Shown piece by piece: positions 23,304-33,765 of a DNA stretch of 64,000 nucleotides; the first letter of the stretch is position 1; every line of letters begins with the position of its first letter. Source of the DNA: Leisingera daeponensis DSM 23529 (GTDB lineage: Bacteria; Pseudomonadota; Alphaproteobacteria; Rhodobacterales; Rhodobacteraceae); the NCBI RefSeq assembly GCF_000473145.1, contig NZ_KI421500.1, positions 248,225-312,224 of the forward strand, in the 5' to 3' direction. The notes beneath the pieces were generated by a model, which did no database searches, was not told the DNA's origin, and saw only the letters and a list, made by a program, of their open reading frames with translations. Made by a program: the position numbers and the translations under genes.

Positions 23304-24863
23304 ATGGCAGAGACAGGCGCACGCAAGCGGCGGGGCGGGGGCAGGGCAGGCGCAGCGGCCCGGCGCGGCAGTGCGGCACTGGAGCAAATGCCCTGGCAGA
23401 TCCCGGTCAACATCGACCGGCCGACGGAGCCTTTGACAGAGGAGGGCATCCAGGCGATCCACGAGGGTGCCATGCGCATCCTGGAAGAGATCGGCGTGGT
23501 GTTCCTGAACCCGGAAGCGCTGGAGATTTTCAAGCAGGCCGGCGTCAAGGTCGAGGGCGAGCTGGTCAAAATGGATCGGGATTTCGTGATGGAGATGGTG
23601 GGCAAGGCGCCCCGCGAATTCTCGATCACGCCGCGCAACCCGGACCGGGCCATTCCGCTGGGCGGCAACCACATCCTGTTCGGCAACGTGTCCTCGCCGC
23701 CGAATTACTGGGACATGGAGCTGAACAAGAAGGTGGCGGGCAACCGCGAGCAGTGCCGCAACCTTCTGAAGCTGACCCAGTATTTCAACTGCATTCACTT
23801 TGCCGGCGGCTACCCGGTGGAGCCGGTGGACATCCATGCCTCGATCCGGCACCTAGACGTGCTCTATGACAAGCTGACCCTGACCGACAAGGCGATGCAC
23901 GCCTACAGCTTGGGCAAGGAACGGGTCGAGGACGTGATGGAGATGGTGCGGATCGCGGGCGGCCTCAGCCATGAGGAATTCGACGCCAAGCCGCATATGT
24001 ACACCAACATCAACTCCACCTCGCCGCTGAAACACGACTTCCCGATGATAGACGGCTGCCTGCGGCTGGCGCGGCGCGGCCAGGCGATTGTGGTGTCGCC
24101 CTTTACCCTGGCCGGCGCGATGGCACCGGTGACCATGGCGGGCGCCGTGGCGCAGTCGATTGCCGAGAGCCTCTGTGCGATTGCGCTGTTTCAATACGTG
24201 CGCCCCGGCACGCCTTGCGTGATCGGCACCTTCACCTCCAACGTTGACATGAAATCGGGGGCGCCGGCCTTCGGCACGCCGGAATACATGCGCTCGACCC
24301 AGATGACCGGGCAGATGGCGCGGTTTTACGGGCTGCCGATGCGCTCATCGGGCGTCTGCGCGGCCAACGTGCCGGACGGGCAGGCGGTCTGGGAGACCTC
24401 GAATTCGCTGTGGGCGGCGGTGCAGTCGGGCACCAACATGGTCTACCACGCGGCCGGCTGGCTGGAGGGCGGACTGATTGCCAGCCCGGAAAAGTTCATC
24501 ATGGATTGCGAAATCCTGCAGCAGATCGAGCGCTACATGCAGCCGCAGATCACGGCCACCGGCCCGGAAGAGATCGCGCTGGATGCGATCCGGGAGGTGG
24601 GCAACGACGGCCATTTCTTTGGCATTCAGCACACCCAGGACCGCTATGCGACAGCCTTCTATCAGCCATTCCTGAGCGATTGGCGCAACTATGAGGCCTG
24701 GGAGGCGGCTGGTGCCACCTGGACCGCGCAGCGCGCCCATAAGCTGTTCAAGGAAATCATTGCCGAGTTCGAGGAGCCGCCGATCGATCCCGCGATCCGC
24801 GACGAACTGGCGGACTTTGTTGCCCGCCGCAAGTCCGAGGGCGGCGCGCCCACCGACTTCTGA
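23304..24863 (+). CDS. MttB-superfamily corrinoid methyltransferase (non-pyrrolysine, trimethylamine/glycine betaine type)
   Basis: 519 residues covering the whole MttB fold after a basic N-terminal leader (ARKRRGGGRAG). Recognisable stretches are LTEEGIQAIHEGAMRILEEI, ITPRNPDRAIPLGG, SPFTLAGAMAPVTMAGA and GTPEYMRSTQMTGQMARFYG. There is no in-frame amber codon, so it is the non-pyrrolysine type, of which MtgB demethylates glycine betaine. AGGGGAGA lies before 23304. No corrinoid protein or activase gene is adjacent, unlike anaerobic methyltransferase operons. The substrate is inferred only loosely from the carnitine and sarcosine genes in the window. Confidence 0.88.
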   Translation: MAETGARKRRGGGRAGAAARRGSAALEQMPWQIPVNIDRPTEPLTEEGIQAIHEGAMRILEEIGVVFLNPEALEIFKQAGVKVEGELVKMDRDFVMEMVGKAPREFSITPRNPDRAIPLGGNHILFGNVSSPPNYWDMELNKKVAGNREQCRNLLKLTQYFNCIHFAGGYPVEPVDIHASIRHLDVLYDKLTLTDKAMHAYSLGKERVEDVMEMVRIAGGLSHEEFDAKPHMYTNINSTSPLKHDFPMIDGCLRLARRGQAIVVSPFTLAGAMAPVTMAGAVAQSIAESLCAIALFQYVRPGTPCVIGTFTSNVDMKSGAPAFGTPEYMRSTQMTGQMARFYGLPMRSSGVCAANVPDGQAVWETSNSLWAAVQSGTNMVYHAAGWLEGGLIASPEKFIMDCEILQQIERYMQPQITATGPEEIALDAIREVGNDGHFFGIQHTQDRYATAFYQPFLSDWRNYEAWEAAGATWTAQRAHKLFKEIIAEFEEPPIDPAIRDELADFVARRKSEGGAPTDF

Positions 24864-25247
24864 AACCGGTATCTGTGCGGCGAACGGCAGAACGCGAGCC
24901 CTCCGCTTGATGGTTCGGCAGCGGGCAGCAGGACAGATCCCGCCGGTCTGGCGGGCTTTCCCGGCTGCGCTCTTGCCTCCGGGCGCCAGCCGGGCCAGTA
25001 CAGAGGCAACAGAGTCTGCGAGCAGGCTGAGAGGGCGCTGTGCCGGGTTTGGTCGGCCACAGGCCTGCCGCCGCAATACTCTCGCAAACCGCACGACGCC
25101 GGTGTCTGCTGCGCAGAAGGCAGGCTGGGTGCAGAAGTCAAAAAAACCGGGGAAAATGCACGCGATAGACCACCTAAATTTGCTTTGTTGGGCCTTTCTT
25201 AACCAGCAGGCGTCAAGACTGCGGCATAGGCAAAGAGGGGCCATTGC
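24864..25247. other. 384-nt intergenic region between MttB-like and H-NOX-like genes
   Basis: No credible ORF. It holds a 6-bp GC stem CCCGCC-N5-GGCGGG at 24941-24957 followed by CTTTC, perhaps the MttB terminator. An A7 tract and AT-richer stretch around 25140-25200 probably contain the promoter of the H-NOX/cyclase operon. Confidence 0.5.
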
Positions 25248-25835
25248 ATGCACGGTCTGATCAACAGAGCGATTCAGGCTTTTGTGACCAGTACCTACGG
25301 GGCGGACCGCTGGGAAGAGGTTATGGAAGAGGCCGGGCTCGGGTTCACCGAGTTCGAAGCGATGCTGTTTTACACGGATGAGCAATCGGGCCGGATGCTG
25401 GCGGCAATGGAAAAGGTCCTGGCACGCCCTCTGCCGGAAATGCTGGAGGACATGGGCACCTTCCTGGTGTCCAACCCGCAGGTGGAGGCGCTGAGACGGC
25501 TGCTGCGCTTTGGCGGCGTGAATTATGTGGAGTTCCTGCATTCGCTGGATGACCTGCCGGACCGGGCGCGGCTGGCGGTATCGGACCTGCATCTTCCCGG
25601 GCTGGAACTGGTGGAGCAGGCGCCGCAGCAGTTCGAACTGGTGTGCCAGCCGGGGCTGCCCGGCTATGCCTATGTCCTGATGGGCGTTCTGCGGGCGATG
25701 GCCGATGATTACGGCGACCTCGTGTTTCTGGACCACAGCGGCACCCAGGGCGGCGCCGAGGTGATTTCCATCACCGTGGTGGAAACCAAGTTCGCCGCCG
25801 GGCGCGAATTTGATTTGGGGGCGCACTCGTTATGA
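25248..25835 (+). CDS. H-NOX-fold (heme NO-binding-like) protein lacking the heme-ligating His
   Basis: 195 residues with the H-NOX start MHGLINRAIQAFVTSTYGAD and the later VEFLHSLDDL and YAYVLMGVLRAMADDYGD segments, in family order and length. Two key features are missing. The proximal His of the F-L-x-x-L-D-x-L-H motif is Pro104 (LDDLPDRA), and the YxSxR propionate-binding motif is replaced around residues 129-138 (FELVCQPGLP). Canonical heme binding is therefore unlikely. It overlaps the downstream HNOBA-GGDEF gene by 4 nt (ATGA), the usual pairing of H-NOX with a cyclase partner. It may sense another ligand or act as a structural regulator. Confidence 0.85.
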   Translation: MHGLINRAIQAFVTSTYGADRWEEVMEEAGLGFTEFEAMLFYTDEQSGRMLAAMEKVLARPLPEMLEDMGTFLVSNPQVEALRRLLRFGGVNYVEFLHSLDDLPDRARLAVSDLHLPGLELVEQAPQQFELVCQPGLPGYAYVLMGVLRAMADDYGDLVFLDHSGTQGGAEVISITVVETKFAAGREFDLGAHSL

Positions 25836-26884
25836 TGACACTCCAGCAACTGACGCAGATGGCCGGCGTGGTCTGCCCGATGTACGTTATTGCCGATCCC
25901 AAGGGGCGGATTGTCTCAGCCGGGCCGACCCTGAAAAAGCTGCGCCCGCAGCTGACCTGGGAGGGGCGCCGGTTCTTCCGGGTGTTTGATCTGTCGCGGC
26001 CGCGCTCTGTGCGCTCAGTGGATGATCTGCTGCGCACCTCGGGCAGCAAGCTGCATTTGCAGTTCCGCGATGCGCCGCAGACCGGGCTGAAAGGGGTTTG
26101 CACGCCGCTGCCGGACGGGCAGGGCGCATTCATCAACCTGTCCTTCGGGATCTCGGTTCTGGAAGCGGTGCGCGATTACGACCTGACCAGCGCCGATTTC
26201 TCGCCCACCGACCTGACCATCGAAATGCTCTATCTGGTGGAGGCGAAATCCGCCGCGATGGAGGCGTCGCGCCAGCTGAACCTGCGCCTGCAAGGGGCGA
26301 AAATTGCCGCCGAGGAACAGGCGTTTACCGACACCCTCACCGGGCTCAAGAACCGCCGGGCAATGGATCATGTGCTGCGGCGGCTGATCGCCAGCGGCCG
26401 CGAATTTGCGTTGATGCATCTGGACCTGGATTTCTTCAAGCAGGTGAACGACACGCTGGGCCATGCCGCCGGCGATGCGGTGCTGCAGCAGGCGGCGCGG
26501 ATCATGGTGGAATGCACCCGCCAGTCGGACACGGTGGCCCGGGTGGGCGGAGATGAGTTTGTGATGATCCTCGAAGGCGTGCTGGACACCGCGCGGCTGG
26601 CGGCGATTGCCAAGCGGCTGATTCAGCAGCTGGAGGAACCCATCCCCTTTGGCGCCCAGACCTGCAGGATCTCTGCCAGTGCGGGCACCACCCTGTCGAC
26701 CTGGCAGAAGGTTCCGGACCCGCAGCAGCTGCTGAACCAGGCGGATCTGGCGCTTTATGCGGCCAAACGCGCCGGGCGGGCGCAGCACTGCTTCTACCGG
26801 GACGGGATGGAGAAGGACGAGGCAGGCTCGTGCAGCAGCGGCGCGGATGAGCCGCGGGCGGCGGCGGGCGGCGCAGCGTCCTGA
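25832..26884 (+). CDS. HNOBA-GGDEF diguanylate cyclase, partner of the H-NOX-like protein
   Basis: 350 residues. An N-terminal PAS-like HNOBA domain (CPMYVIADPKGRIVSAGPTL ... about residues 12-120) is followed by the S-x-x-D-x-T signalling helix and coiled coil (about 120-165). A complete GGDEF domain follows (FTDTLTGLKNRRAMD, HLDLDFFKQVNDTLGHAAGD, ARVGGDEFVMIL). The inhibitory site RQSD lies at the correct spacing before GGDEF. The C terminus is a 30-residue low-complexity tail rich in Ala, Gly, Ser. It makes c-di-GMP, presumably under control of the overlapping H-NOX-like protein. Confidence 0.92.
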   Translation: MMTLQQLTQMAGVVCPMYVIADPKGRIVSAGPTLKKLRPQLTWEGRRFFRVFDLSRPRSVRSVDDLLRTSGSKLHLQFRDAPQTGLKGVCTPLPDGQGAFINLSFGISVLEAVRDYDLTSADFSPTDLTIEMLYLVEAKSAAMEASRQLNLRLQGAKIAAEEQAFTDTLTGLKNRRAMDHVLRRLIASGREFALMHLDLDFFKQVNDTLGHAAGDAVLQQAARIMVECTRQSDTVARVGGDEFVMILEGVLDTARLAAIAKRLIQQLEEPIPFGAQTCRISASAGTTLSTWQKVPDPQQLLNQADLALYAAKRAGRAQHCFYRDGMEKDEAGSCSSGADEPRAAAGGAAS

Positions 26885-27059
26885 CCGTCTGGACCACGGC
26901 AGGCCGTACTGAACCGGGGCGAAAATGACGCTGCGGTTCAGAGCGCTGCACTTAACTAGGCCAAACAGCGCATCGCACGGACACCGCTGCGCGGATCAAG
27001 AGCCTCTGCACGGATCAAGCCTGTGCAAGTGTGCTACTTGGTTCATTTTTGGGGAGAAG

Positions 27060-27134
27060 TGGCAGCCCGTAGGGGAATCGAACCCCTCTTTCCAGGTTGA
27101 AAACCTGGCGTCCTAACCGATAGACGAACGGGCC
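27060..27134 (-). tRNA. tRNA-Glu (anticodon TTC), copy 1
   Basis: Minus strand: acceptor GGCCCGT pairs with ACGGGCT, anticodon stem-loop CCAGGTTTTCAACCTGG places TTC in the anticodon, T-loop GGTTCGATTCC, and the 3' GCCA is encoded. 75 nt including CCA. Confidence 0.97.
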
Positions 27135-27302
27135 ACTCTGTCTGTGAGGCGGTGTTTACTGATTGCGCCGGCCGGGCGCAAGAGGGTTTTTGCGGAAAAA
27201 CGGATTTTTTTGCGCGCTGCTCATCAGGGCTAATTACCTGAAATAAAACGCAAATAACCGCGCCTTCAGCGCGTTTCAGCAGTCTTTTTCTGGCGGGGGA
27301 AG

Positions 27303-27377
27303 TGGCAGCCCGTAGGGGAATCGAACCCCTCTTTCCAGGTTGAAAACCTGGCGTCCTAACCGATAGACGAACGGGCC
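27303..27377 (-). tRNA. tRNA-Glu (anticodon TTC), copy 2
   Basis: Identical over all 75 nt to the copy at 27060-27134, with CCA encoded, 168 nt away and in the same orientation. The spacer is not repeated, so this is an old duplication with the tRNA body kept identical. Confidence 0.97.
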
Positions 27378-27481
27378 ACTCAGTGCGTGAGCGGGTATTT
27401 AGTTATAAGCGCCGGAACCCGCAAGAGAAAAAATACGCATTCGCGAATTTTCTTATCCACAGGTCTCAAGCCCTTGAAATC

Positions 27482-29224
<1,743 letters not shown>

Positions 29225-29264
29225 CTGCCCCCATATGCAAAGGCCGGACCCAATACGGACCCGG

Positions 29265-29300
29265 CCCTTTCATCTTTCTTCAAATACTCCCGCCGGAGGC
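29265..29300 (-). repeat. Dispersed intergenic repeat, copy A
   Basis: Reading the minus strand, 36 nt begin GCCTCCGGCGGGAGTATTT and end GAAAGATGAAAGGG. It matches 33 of 36 positions of the element at 46160-46195. Located between glpX and recJ. Confidence 0.75.
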
Positions 29301-29337
29301 AGCGGCGCAAGCCGCTTCCTGCCCGCGCAGGACCGGC

Positions 29338-30324
29338 TTACATCTGATGCGGTGCCACCGGCGTGCGGTAAGACATGCGGCGGACAGACCCGGTTTTGGA
29401 GCGCATCAGCAGTGTGGTGGTCTCAACCCAGCCCGGCTGCCGCTTGATGCGCGGCAGCAGCGAGCCGCCGGTGACGCCGGTGGCGGCGAAGATCACGTCC
29501 TGGGTGACCATTTCATCGCGGGAATAGATGCGGTCCAGGTCGGTAATGCCTGCCTTAGCGGCACGCGCCTTTTCGTCGTCGTTGCGGAACAGCAGGCGGC
29601 CGAAGATCTGCCCGCCCATGCATTTCAGCGCTGCTGCCGCCAGAACGCCCTCGGGGGCGCCGCCCTGGCCCATGTACATGTCGATGCCGGTGGTGCCGCT
29701 TTCGGCGCAATGCATCACGCCGGCCACGTCGCCGTCAGTGATCAGGCGGATCGAGGCGCCGGTTTCGCGCACCTCGGCGATCATCGCCTCATGGCGGGGG
29801 CGTTCCAGGATGCAGACGGTGATGTCGGACGGCGCGCAGCCCTTGGCCTTGGCCAGTGCCTCGACACGCTCGCGCGGGGACATCTCCAGCGACACCACGC
29901 CTTCGGCAAAGCCCGGGCCGATGGCCAGCTTGTCCATGTAGGTGTCGGGCGCGTGCAGCATCGAGCCGCGCGGTCCCATCGCGATCACGGTCAGCGCGTT
30001 GGGCATGTCCTTGGCGGTCAGGGTGGTGCCTTCCAGCGGGTCCAGCGCAATGTCGACGCCGGGGCCGTTGCCGGTGCCGACTTCCTCACCGATATACAGC
30101 ATCGGCGCCTCATCGCGCTCGCCTTCGCCGATCACCACCACGCCGGCGATGTCCAGCAGGTTCAGCTGCTCGCGCATGGCGTTCACGGCGGCCTGGTCGG
30201 CGGCCTTTTCGTCGCCGCGGCCGATCAGCGAGGCAGAGGCCAAGGCGGCCTGCTCGGCAACGCGGGCCAGGCCCAGCGACAGCATGCGGTCATAAAAGGG
30301 CGCGTCAGAGGTGTTCGAAGTCAT
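29338..30324 (-). CDS. glpX: Class II fructose-1,6-bisphosphatase
   Basis: 328 residues with the GlpX-type metal and substrate motifs: VVVIGEGERDEAPMLYIGEE, VDIALDPLEGTTLTAKDMPN, LITDGDVAGVM and GTTGIDMYMGQGGAPEG. Hydrolyses fructose-1,6-bisphosphate in gluconeogenesis, or the sedoheptulose analogue in some lineages. It lies 155 nt downstream of hom on the same strand, a pairing common in Rhodobacterales. A methionine-ended C terminus (APHQM) is complete. Confidence 0.95.
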   Translation of the reverse strand: MTSNTSDAPFYDRMLSLGLARVAEQAALASASLIGRGDEKAADQAAVNAMREQLNLLDIAGVVVIGEGERDEAPMLYIGEEVGTGNGPGVDIALDPLEGTTLTAKDMPNALTVIAMGPRGSMLHAPDTYMDKLAIGPGFAEGVVSLEMSPRERVEALAKAKGCAPSDITVCILERPRHEAMIAEVRETGASIRLITDGDVAGVMHCAESGTTGIDMYMGQGGAPEGVLAAAALKCMGGQIFGRLLFRNDDEKARAAKAGITDLDRIYSRDEMVTQDVIFAATGVTGGSLLPRIKRQPGWVETTTLLMRSKTGSVRRMSYRTPVAPHQM

Positions 30325-30479
30325 ACCGGAAATCCTGTCTCAACGGGTCAGATGTGAATGGGCGTTTCAAGCCGAATAGCGCGGGGCGGGGCCGGGTCGC
30401 AAGGGCAGATAGCGCTCGCCCCGGCAGGAATGCCCCGCCGCGGCGCGCAAACCGGCCGTTTTCTGCGGGGCGGGGCGGT

Positions 30480-31766
30480 TCAGACCTCTTCGATGCGCAG
30501 GGCGACGGGGGTGCCGTCGACCACGTCGGTCGCGGAGAGGCCGTCCAGCGCTGCATCCAGGGTGGCACGGGTGCATTTGTGGGTGACGATCAGCACCGGC
30601 GCAACCGGTTCGGAATGGCCGTACTGGCGCATCCGGTCGATCGAGACGCCCGCTTCGCCAAGGATTGCCGCCACTTTTGCCAGCGCGCCGGGTTTGTCCA
30701 GAAGCCCCATGCGCAGATAGAACGGCGCGGGCAGGCCGGTCTGGGCGGCCGGGGCCTGCTGCAGAGTTTCGGCGGGCTGGCCGAAGGTGGGTATCCGCAG
30801 GCCGCGGGCCAGGTCCAGAACATCGCCCATCACCGCGCTGGCGGTCGGGCCTTCGCCGGCGCCGGGGCCGCGCAGCACAACCTGCTCGATCGAGTCGCCT
30901 TCGATCACCACCATGTTGGTGCCGCCTTCCAGCTGTCCCAGCGGCGAGTCGGCTGGCACCAGGCAGGGCGACATGCGCTGTTCCAGCCCGCGGGCGGTGC
31001 GCTGCGCCACCCCCAGAAGCTTGATCCGGTAGCCCATGTCGGCGGCGGCGTGGATGTCTGCCAGCTGGATGCGCTGGATGCCTTCCAGCTGCACGCTGTC
31101 AAAATCCGGTTTGGTGCCAAAGGCGATGGAGGCCAGCAGCGCCAGCTTGTGGCCTGCGTCGATGCCGCCCACGTCCAGGTTCGGGTCGGCCTCCAGGTAG
31201 CCCAGGCGGCCGCATTCCTCGAACAGCGCGTTATAGCCCTGCTCGGTGGCCTGCATCTGGGTCAGGATGTAGTTGCAGGTGCCGTTCATCACCCCCATGA
31301 CGCGGGTGATCTCATTGCCGGCCAGGCTTTCGGTCAGCGATTTGATCACCGGGATACCGCCGGCAACTGCGGCCTCGAAACGGATCACCCGGCCCGCGGC
31401 TTCGGCCTGTTCGGCCAGCGCCTGCCCGTGGATCGCCAGCAGCGCCTTGTTGGCGGTCACCACATCCTTGCCTGCGGCCAGTGCGGCCTCGGTCGCCGCC
31501 TTGGCTGCGCCTTCGTGGCCGCCCATCAGCTCGACAAACACATCCACGTCGTCACGCACCGCCAGCGCCACCGGGTCGGTTTCCCAGGCATAGCCGCTCA
31601 GCGAGATCCCGCGGTCCTTGCTGGCGTCGCGGGCCGACACCGCGGAAATCACCACCGGGCGCCCGGTCCGTGCCTCCAGCAGCGCAGCATGGCGGCGGAT
31701 GATCTTGACCACGCCGATGCCAACCGTGCCCAAACCTGCAATCCCAAGACGAAGCGGTTCTGTCAT
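30480..31766 (-). CDS. hom: Homoserine dehydrogenase
   Basis: 428 residues: NAD(P)-binding GIAGLGTVGIGVVKII, catalytic region GVMNGTCNYILTQM, EADPNLDVGGIDAGHKLALL with the catalytic Asp/Lys, and a C-terminal ACT domain (FYLRMGLLDKPGALAKVAAI). It converts aspartate semialdehyde to homoserine in the threonine and methionine pathway. The ACT domain suggests feedback control by threonine. Confidence 0.96.
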   Translation of the reverse strand: MTEPLRLGIAGLGTVGIGVVKIIRRHAALLEARTGRPVVISAVSARDASKDRGISLSGYAWETDPVALAVRDDVDVFVELMGGHEGAAKAATEAALAAGKDVVTANKALLAIHGQALAEQAEAAGRVIRFEAAVAGGIPVIKSLTESLAGNEITRVMGVMNGTCNYILTQMQATEQGYNALFEECGRLGYLEADPNLDVGGIDAGHKLALLASIAFGTKPDFDSVQLEGIQRIQLADIHAAADMGYRIKLLGVAQRTARGLEQRMSPCLVPADSPLGQLEGGTNMVVIEGDSIEQVVLRGPGAGEGPTASAVMGDVLDLARGLRIPTFGQPAETLQQAPAAQTGLPAPFYLRMGLLDKPGALAKVAAILGEAGVSIDRMRQYGHSEPVAPVLIVTHKCTRATLDAALDGLSATDVVDGTPVALRIEEV

Positions 31767-31881
31767 AGCTGGAGGTCCTTTGTTCCGAATTGCTCCGCCC
31801 CGCCTTATCGGGTTCGGCGCGAGCGTGCAACGCCGCTGCCGCCTGCAGCGGGCAGAAGCAGGGGGGAATGCCGGGAAGCGG

Positions 31882-32136
31882 TCAGAATTCGGCGTTTTTC
31901 ACCGCCGCGGCGCGGCGCTGCAGACGGGCGCTGCGGGCGTCGAGCTCCTGCTGCAGCTCTTGGCCGGCCTGCTGCGGCGGCGCCAGCGGCTCCAGTGCGT
32001 CATCCAGCGGCAGCAGACGTGGGTAGCCCGCATTGCGCAGATCCGGGGTAAGCCGGTCTTCCAGTTCGGGCACCCGGGTGCAGGCGGCAGCGCTTGCCGC
32101 AGCCAGGAGGAAAGTGATCCGCGCCCACATCTGCAT
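31882..32136 (-). CDS. Small predicted lipoprotein
   Basis: 84 residues. The signal peptide MQMWARITFLLAAASAAAC ends in a lipobox-like SAAAC at Cys19, followed by a short helical, Leu/Pro/Gln-rich mature part that ends AAAVKNAEF. Start at 32136 was chosen for the signal peptide; AAGGCG precedes it, and a second ATG two codons later is possible. Function unknown; it may be an outer or inner membrane lipoprotein. Gap of 115 nt to hom suggests separate transcription. Confidence 0.65.
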   Translation of the reverse strand: MQMWARITFLLAAASAAACTRVPELEDRLTPDLRNAGYPRLLPLDDALEPLAPPQQAGQELQQELDARSARLQRRAAAVKNAEF

Positions 32137-32274
32137 CGCCTTAGCCCTTTGTTCCGCTCTGCCGGTTCTAGGGGCTCCGGCGCGCCTGCACAATTGATTT
32201 CCAACTGCAGCGCAGCGTTGGCTTCGCCAGGCAGTGCTGGTACAGAAAGCTGCAGCCGCATTCTCTCTTTTATA

Positions 32275-32288
32275 TGAACACCTGTTCA
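32275..32288. promoter_or_regulatory. Putative TetR operator
   Basis: Inverted repeat TGAAC-ACCT-GTTCA just upstream of the TetR gene and overlapping an alternative in-frame ATG at 32274. Position suits autoregulation of the regulator; if used as operator, the true start is the ATG at 32304. Confidence 0.5.
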
Positions 32289-32303
32289 GTTACTGTTGCC
32301 GGC

Positions 32304-32891
32304 ATGGCACGCACCCAAGGTTCCCATTCCGACATCACCGGCCCCCGCATCCGCGAGGCGGCTTTACGGCTGTTTGCCCAGCATGGCTACGCCGCCGTGT
32401 CGATGCGCCAGATCGCCAGCGAGGTCGGGGTGCAGGCCGGCGCGCTGTACAATTACACGCCGGACAAGCAGAGCCTGCTGTTCAGCCTGATGTCGAGCCA
32501 CATGGAAGAACTGCAGGCAGCCTGGGACGCGGTGCCGCGGGCCGCGGGTGCGATGGAACGGCTGCGGGCCTTTACCGGATTTCATATCCGCTTTCACCTG
32601 GAGCGCCCCGATGCTGTGTTCATCGCCTACATGGAGCTGCGCAACCTGACGGAGGAAAACTTCACCGTCATCGAATCGCTGCGCCGCGACTATGAAAACG
32701 GGGTGGAGGGGATCCTGAAAGAAGGTGTGGAGCAGGGTGTGTTTGCCATCCCCGACACCAAGATCGCTACGCTTGCAGTGATTGCGATGCTGAACGGGGT
32801 CAACACCTGGTACCGGTCCGAAGGGCGGCTCTCGCTGGATGAGGTGGAGCAGGCCTATTGGAATATGGTGCAAAAGGCGCTCAGCGCTTGA
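32304..32891 (+). CDS. TetR/AcrR-family transcriptional regulator
   Basis: 195 residues starting MARTQGSHSDITGPRIREAA, with the N-terminal TetR helix-turn-helix (FAQHGYAAVSMRQIASEVGV QAGALYNY). A C-terminal all-helical ligand domain of the TetR_C type contains FHIRFHLERPDAVFIAYMEL and ends near MVQKALSA. An in-frame ATG ten codons upstream (32274) is possible, but a palindromic operator overlaps it. The stop is overlapped by the next gene. Effector unknown. Confidence 0.88.
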   Translation: MARTQGSHSDITGPRIREAALRLFAQHGYAAVSMRQIASEVGVQAGALYNYTPDKQSLLFSLMSSHMEELQAAWDAVPRAAGAMERLRAFTGFHIRFHLERPDAVFIAYMELRNLTEENFTVIESLRRDYENGVEGILKEGVEQGVFAIPDTKIATLAVIAMLNGVNTWYRSEGRLSLDEVEQAYWNMVQKALSA

Positions 32892-33367
32892 GCCTGTTGA
32901 ACCTGCGGACCGCACGCCTGCGCGCGGCGCGCTGGCAGGAACTGACGGAGGCGGACCTGGCGGCGCTGTTTGCGCCGAAGGTGGTGCAATGGCTGCCGGA
33001 AAGGTTCCAGCCGCAGGACAGCGACCGGGCCCGGCGGGATTTCCTGGCCGCGGTGGCGCAGCAGGCTGAGGTGATTGGCTTGTGCGGCCCGGACGGGCAG
33101 GGGATCGGGCTGCTGATCCTGTCACATCCGGAGGACGGCGGTAAAACCCGCAACCTTGGCTATTTGTTTGCCGAAACTGCTTGGGGTCAGGGCCTGGCGA
33201 GCGAGCTGATCAGCGGCTTGCAGGCCCATTTCAGCGGCAGCGGCATGTGCCTGAGCGGCGGTGTTATGCTGGAAAACGCGGCCTCGGCCCGGGTGCTGGA
33301 AAAAGCGGGCTTCACTCCGCAGCCCGCAGGCAGGGCGACGGTCTATAGCTGGTGCGCCAGCGGCTGA
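32888..33367 (+). CDS. GNAT-family N-acetyltransferase
   Basis: About 159 residues: LRTARLRAARWQELTEADLA ... NLGYLFAETAWGQGLASELISG (the acetyl-CoA loop) ... LENAASARVLEKAGF (the conserved R-I/L-x-E-K-x-G-F end). This is the RimJ/RimL-like branch. A TTG at 32888 overlaps the TetR stop by four bases and is the likeliest start; the frame is also open further upstream inside the TetR gene. Substrate unknown. Confidence 0.82.
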   Translation: MSLLNLRTARLRAARWQELTEADLAALFAPKVVQWLPERFQPQDSDRARRDFLAAVAQQAEVIGLCGPDGQGIGLLILSHPEDGGKTRNLGYLFAETAWGQGLASELISGLQAHFSGSGMCLSGGVMLENAASARVLEKAGFTPQPAGRATVYSWCASG

Positions 33368-33386
33368 GGCACATTGGGCTGGCCTG

Positions 33387-33689
33387 TCAGCTCAGCAGGC
33401 CGATCATGTCATAGTGGTCGATCTGGCGGTTCAGGACCATCGGGTCCTCTTCCGGCAGCACATGCGGCTGCTCCCAGTCCTCGCCGGCAAAGGCCTGCAG
33501 AGCGTCGATGCTCTCCCACACCATCACCACGCAGAAGGTCGCGGGCGAATCCGGCCGCGGCAGCCCGGCTGTAACCGAGACCAGCCCCGGCTGGCGGCGC
33601 ACATGCGGCACGGCGGTATTGGTCAGGAAGTCCTTGAAATCTCTGATCTTGTCGTCGCGGACGGTGGCACGGAACACCCGGATAATCAT
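33387..33689 (-). CDS. Antibiotic biosynthesis monooxygenase (ABM)-domain protein
   Basis: 100 residues forming one dimeric alpha/beta-barrel ABM domain: MIIRVFRATVRDDKIRDFKD, then PGLVSVTAGLPRPD, FCVVMVWESIDALQAFAGED and a His-rich end. Start at 33689 is chosen because GGGGGAG immediately precedes it; the longer ATG would sit on top of that ribosome binding site. Such proteins are small monooxygenases or stress-related proteins of unclear substrate. Confidence 0.82.
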   Translation of the reverse strand: MIIRVFRATVRDDKIRDFKDFLTNTAVPHVRRQPGLVSVTAGLPRPDSPATFCVVMVWESIDALQAFAGEDWEQPHVLPEEDPMVLNRQIDHYDMIGLLS

Positions 33690-33765
33690 CTCTCCCCCCA
33701 TCTGAGCAGTGGACAGGGGGAGTATAGCACATCAGGAGCCCGATTGGCGGGCCGCAGCCGGTAAC

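Noticed and set aside
23304..24863. Pyrrolysine-containing MttB
   Set aside because: The frame has no internal amber codon and no pyl genes are seen.
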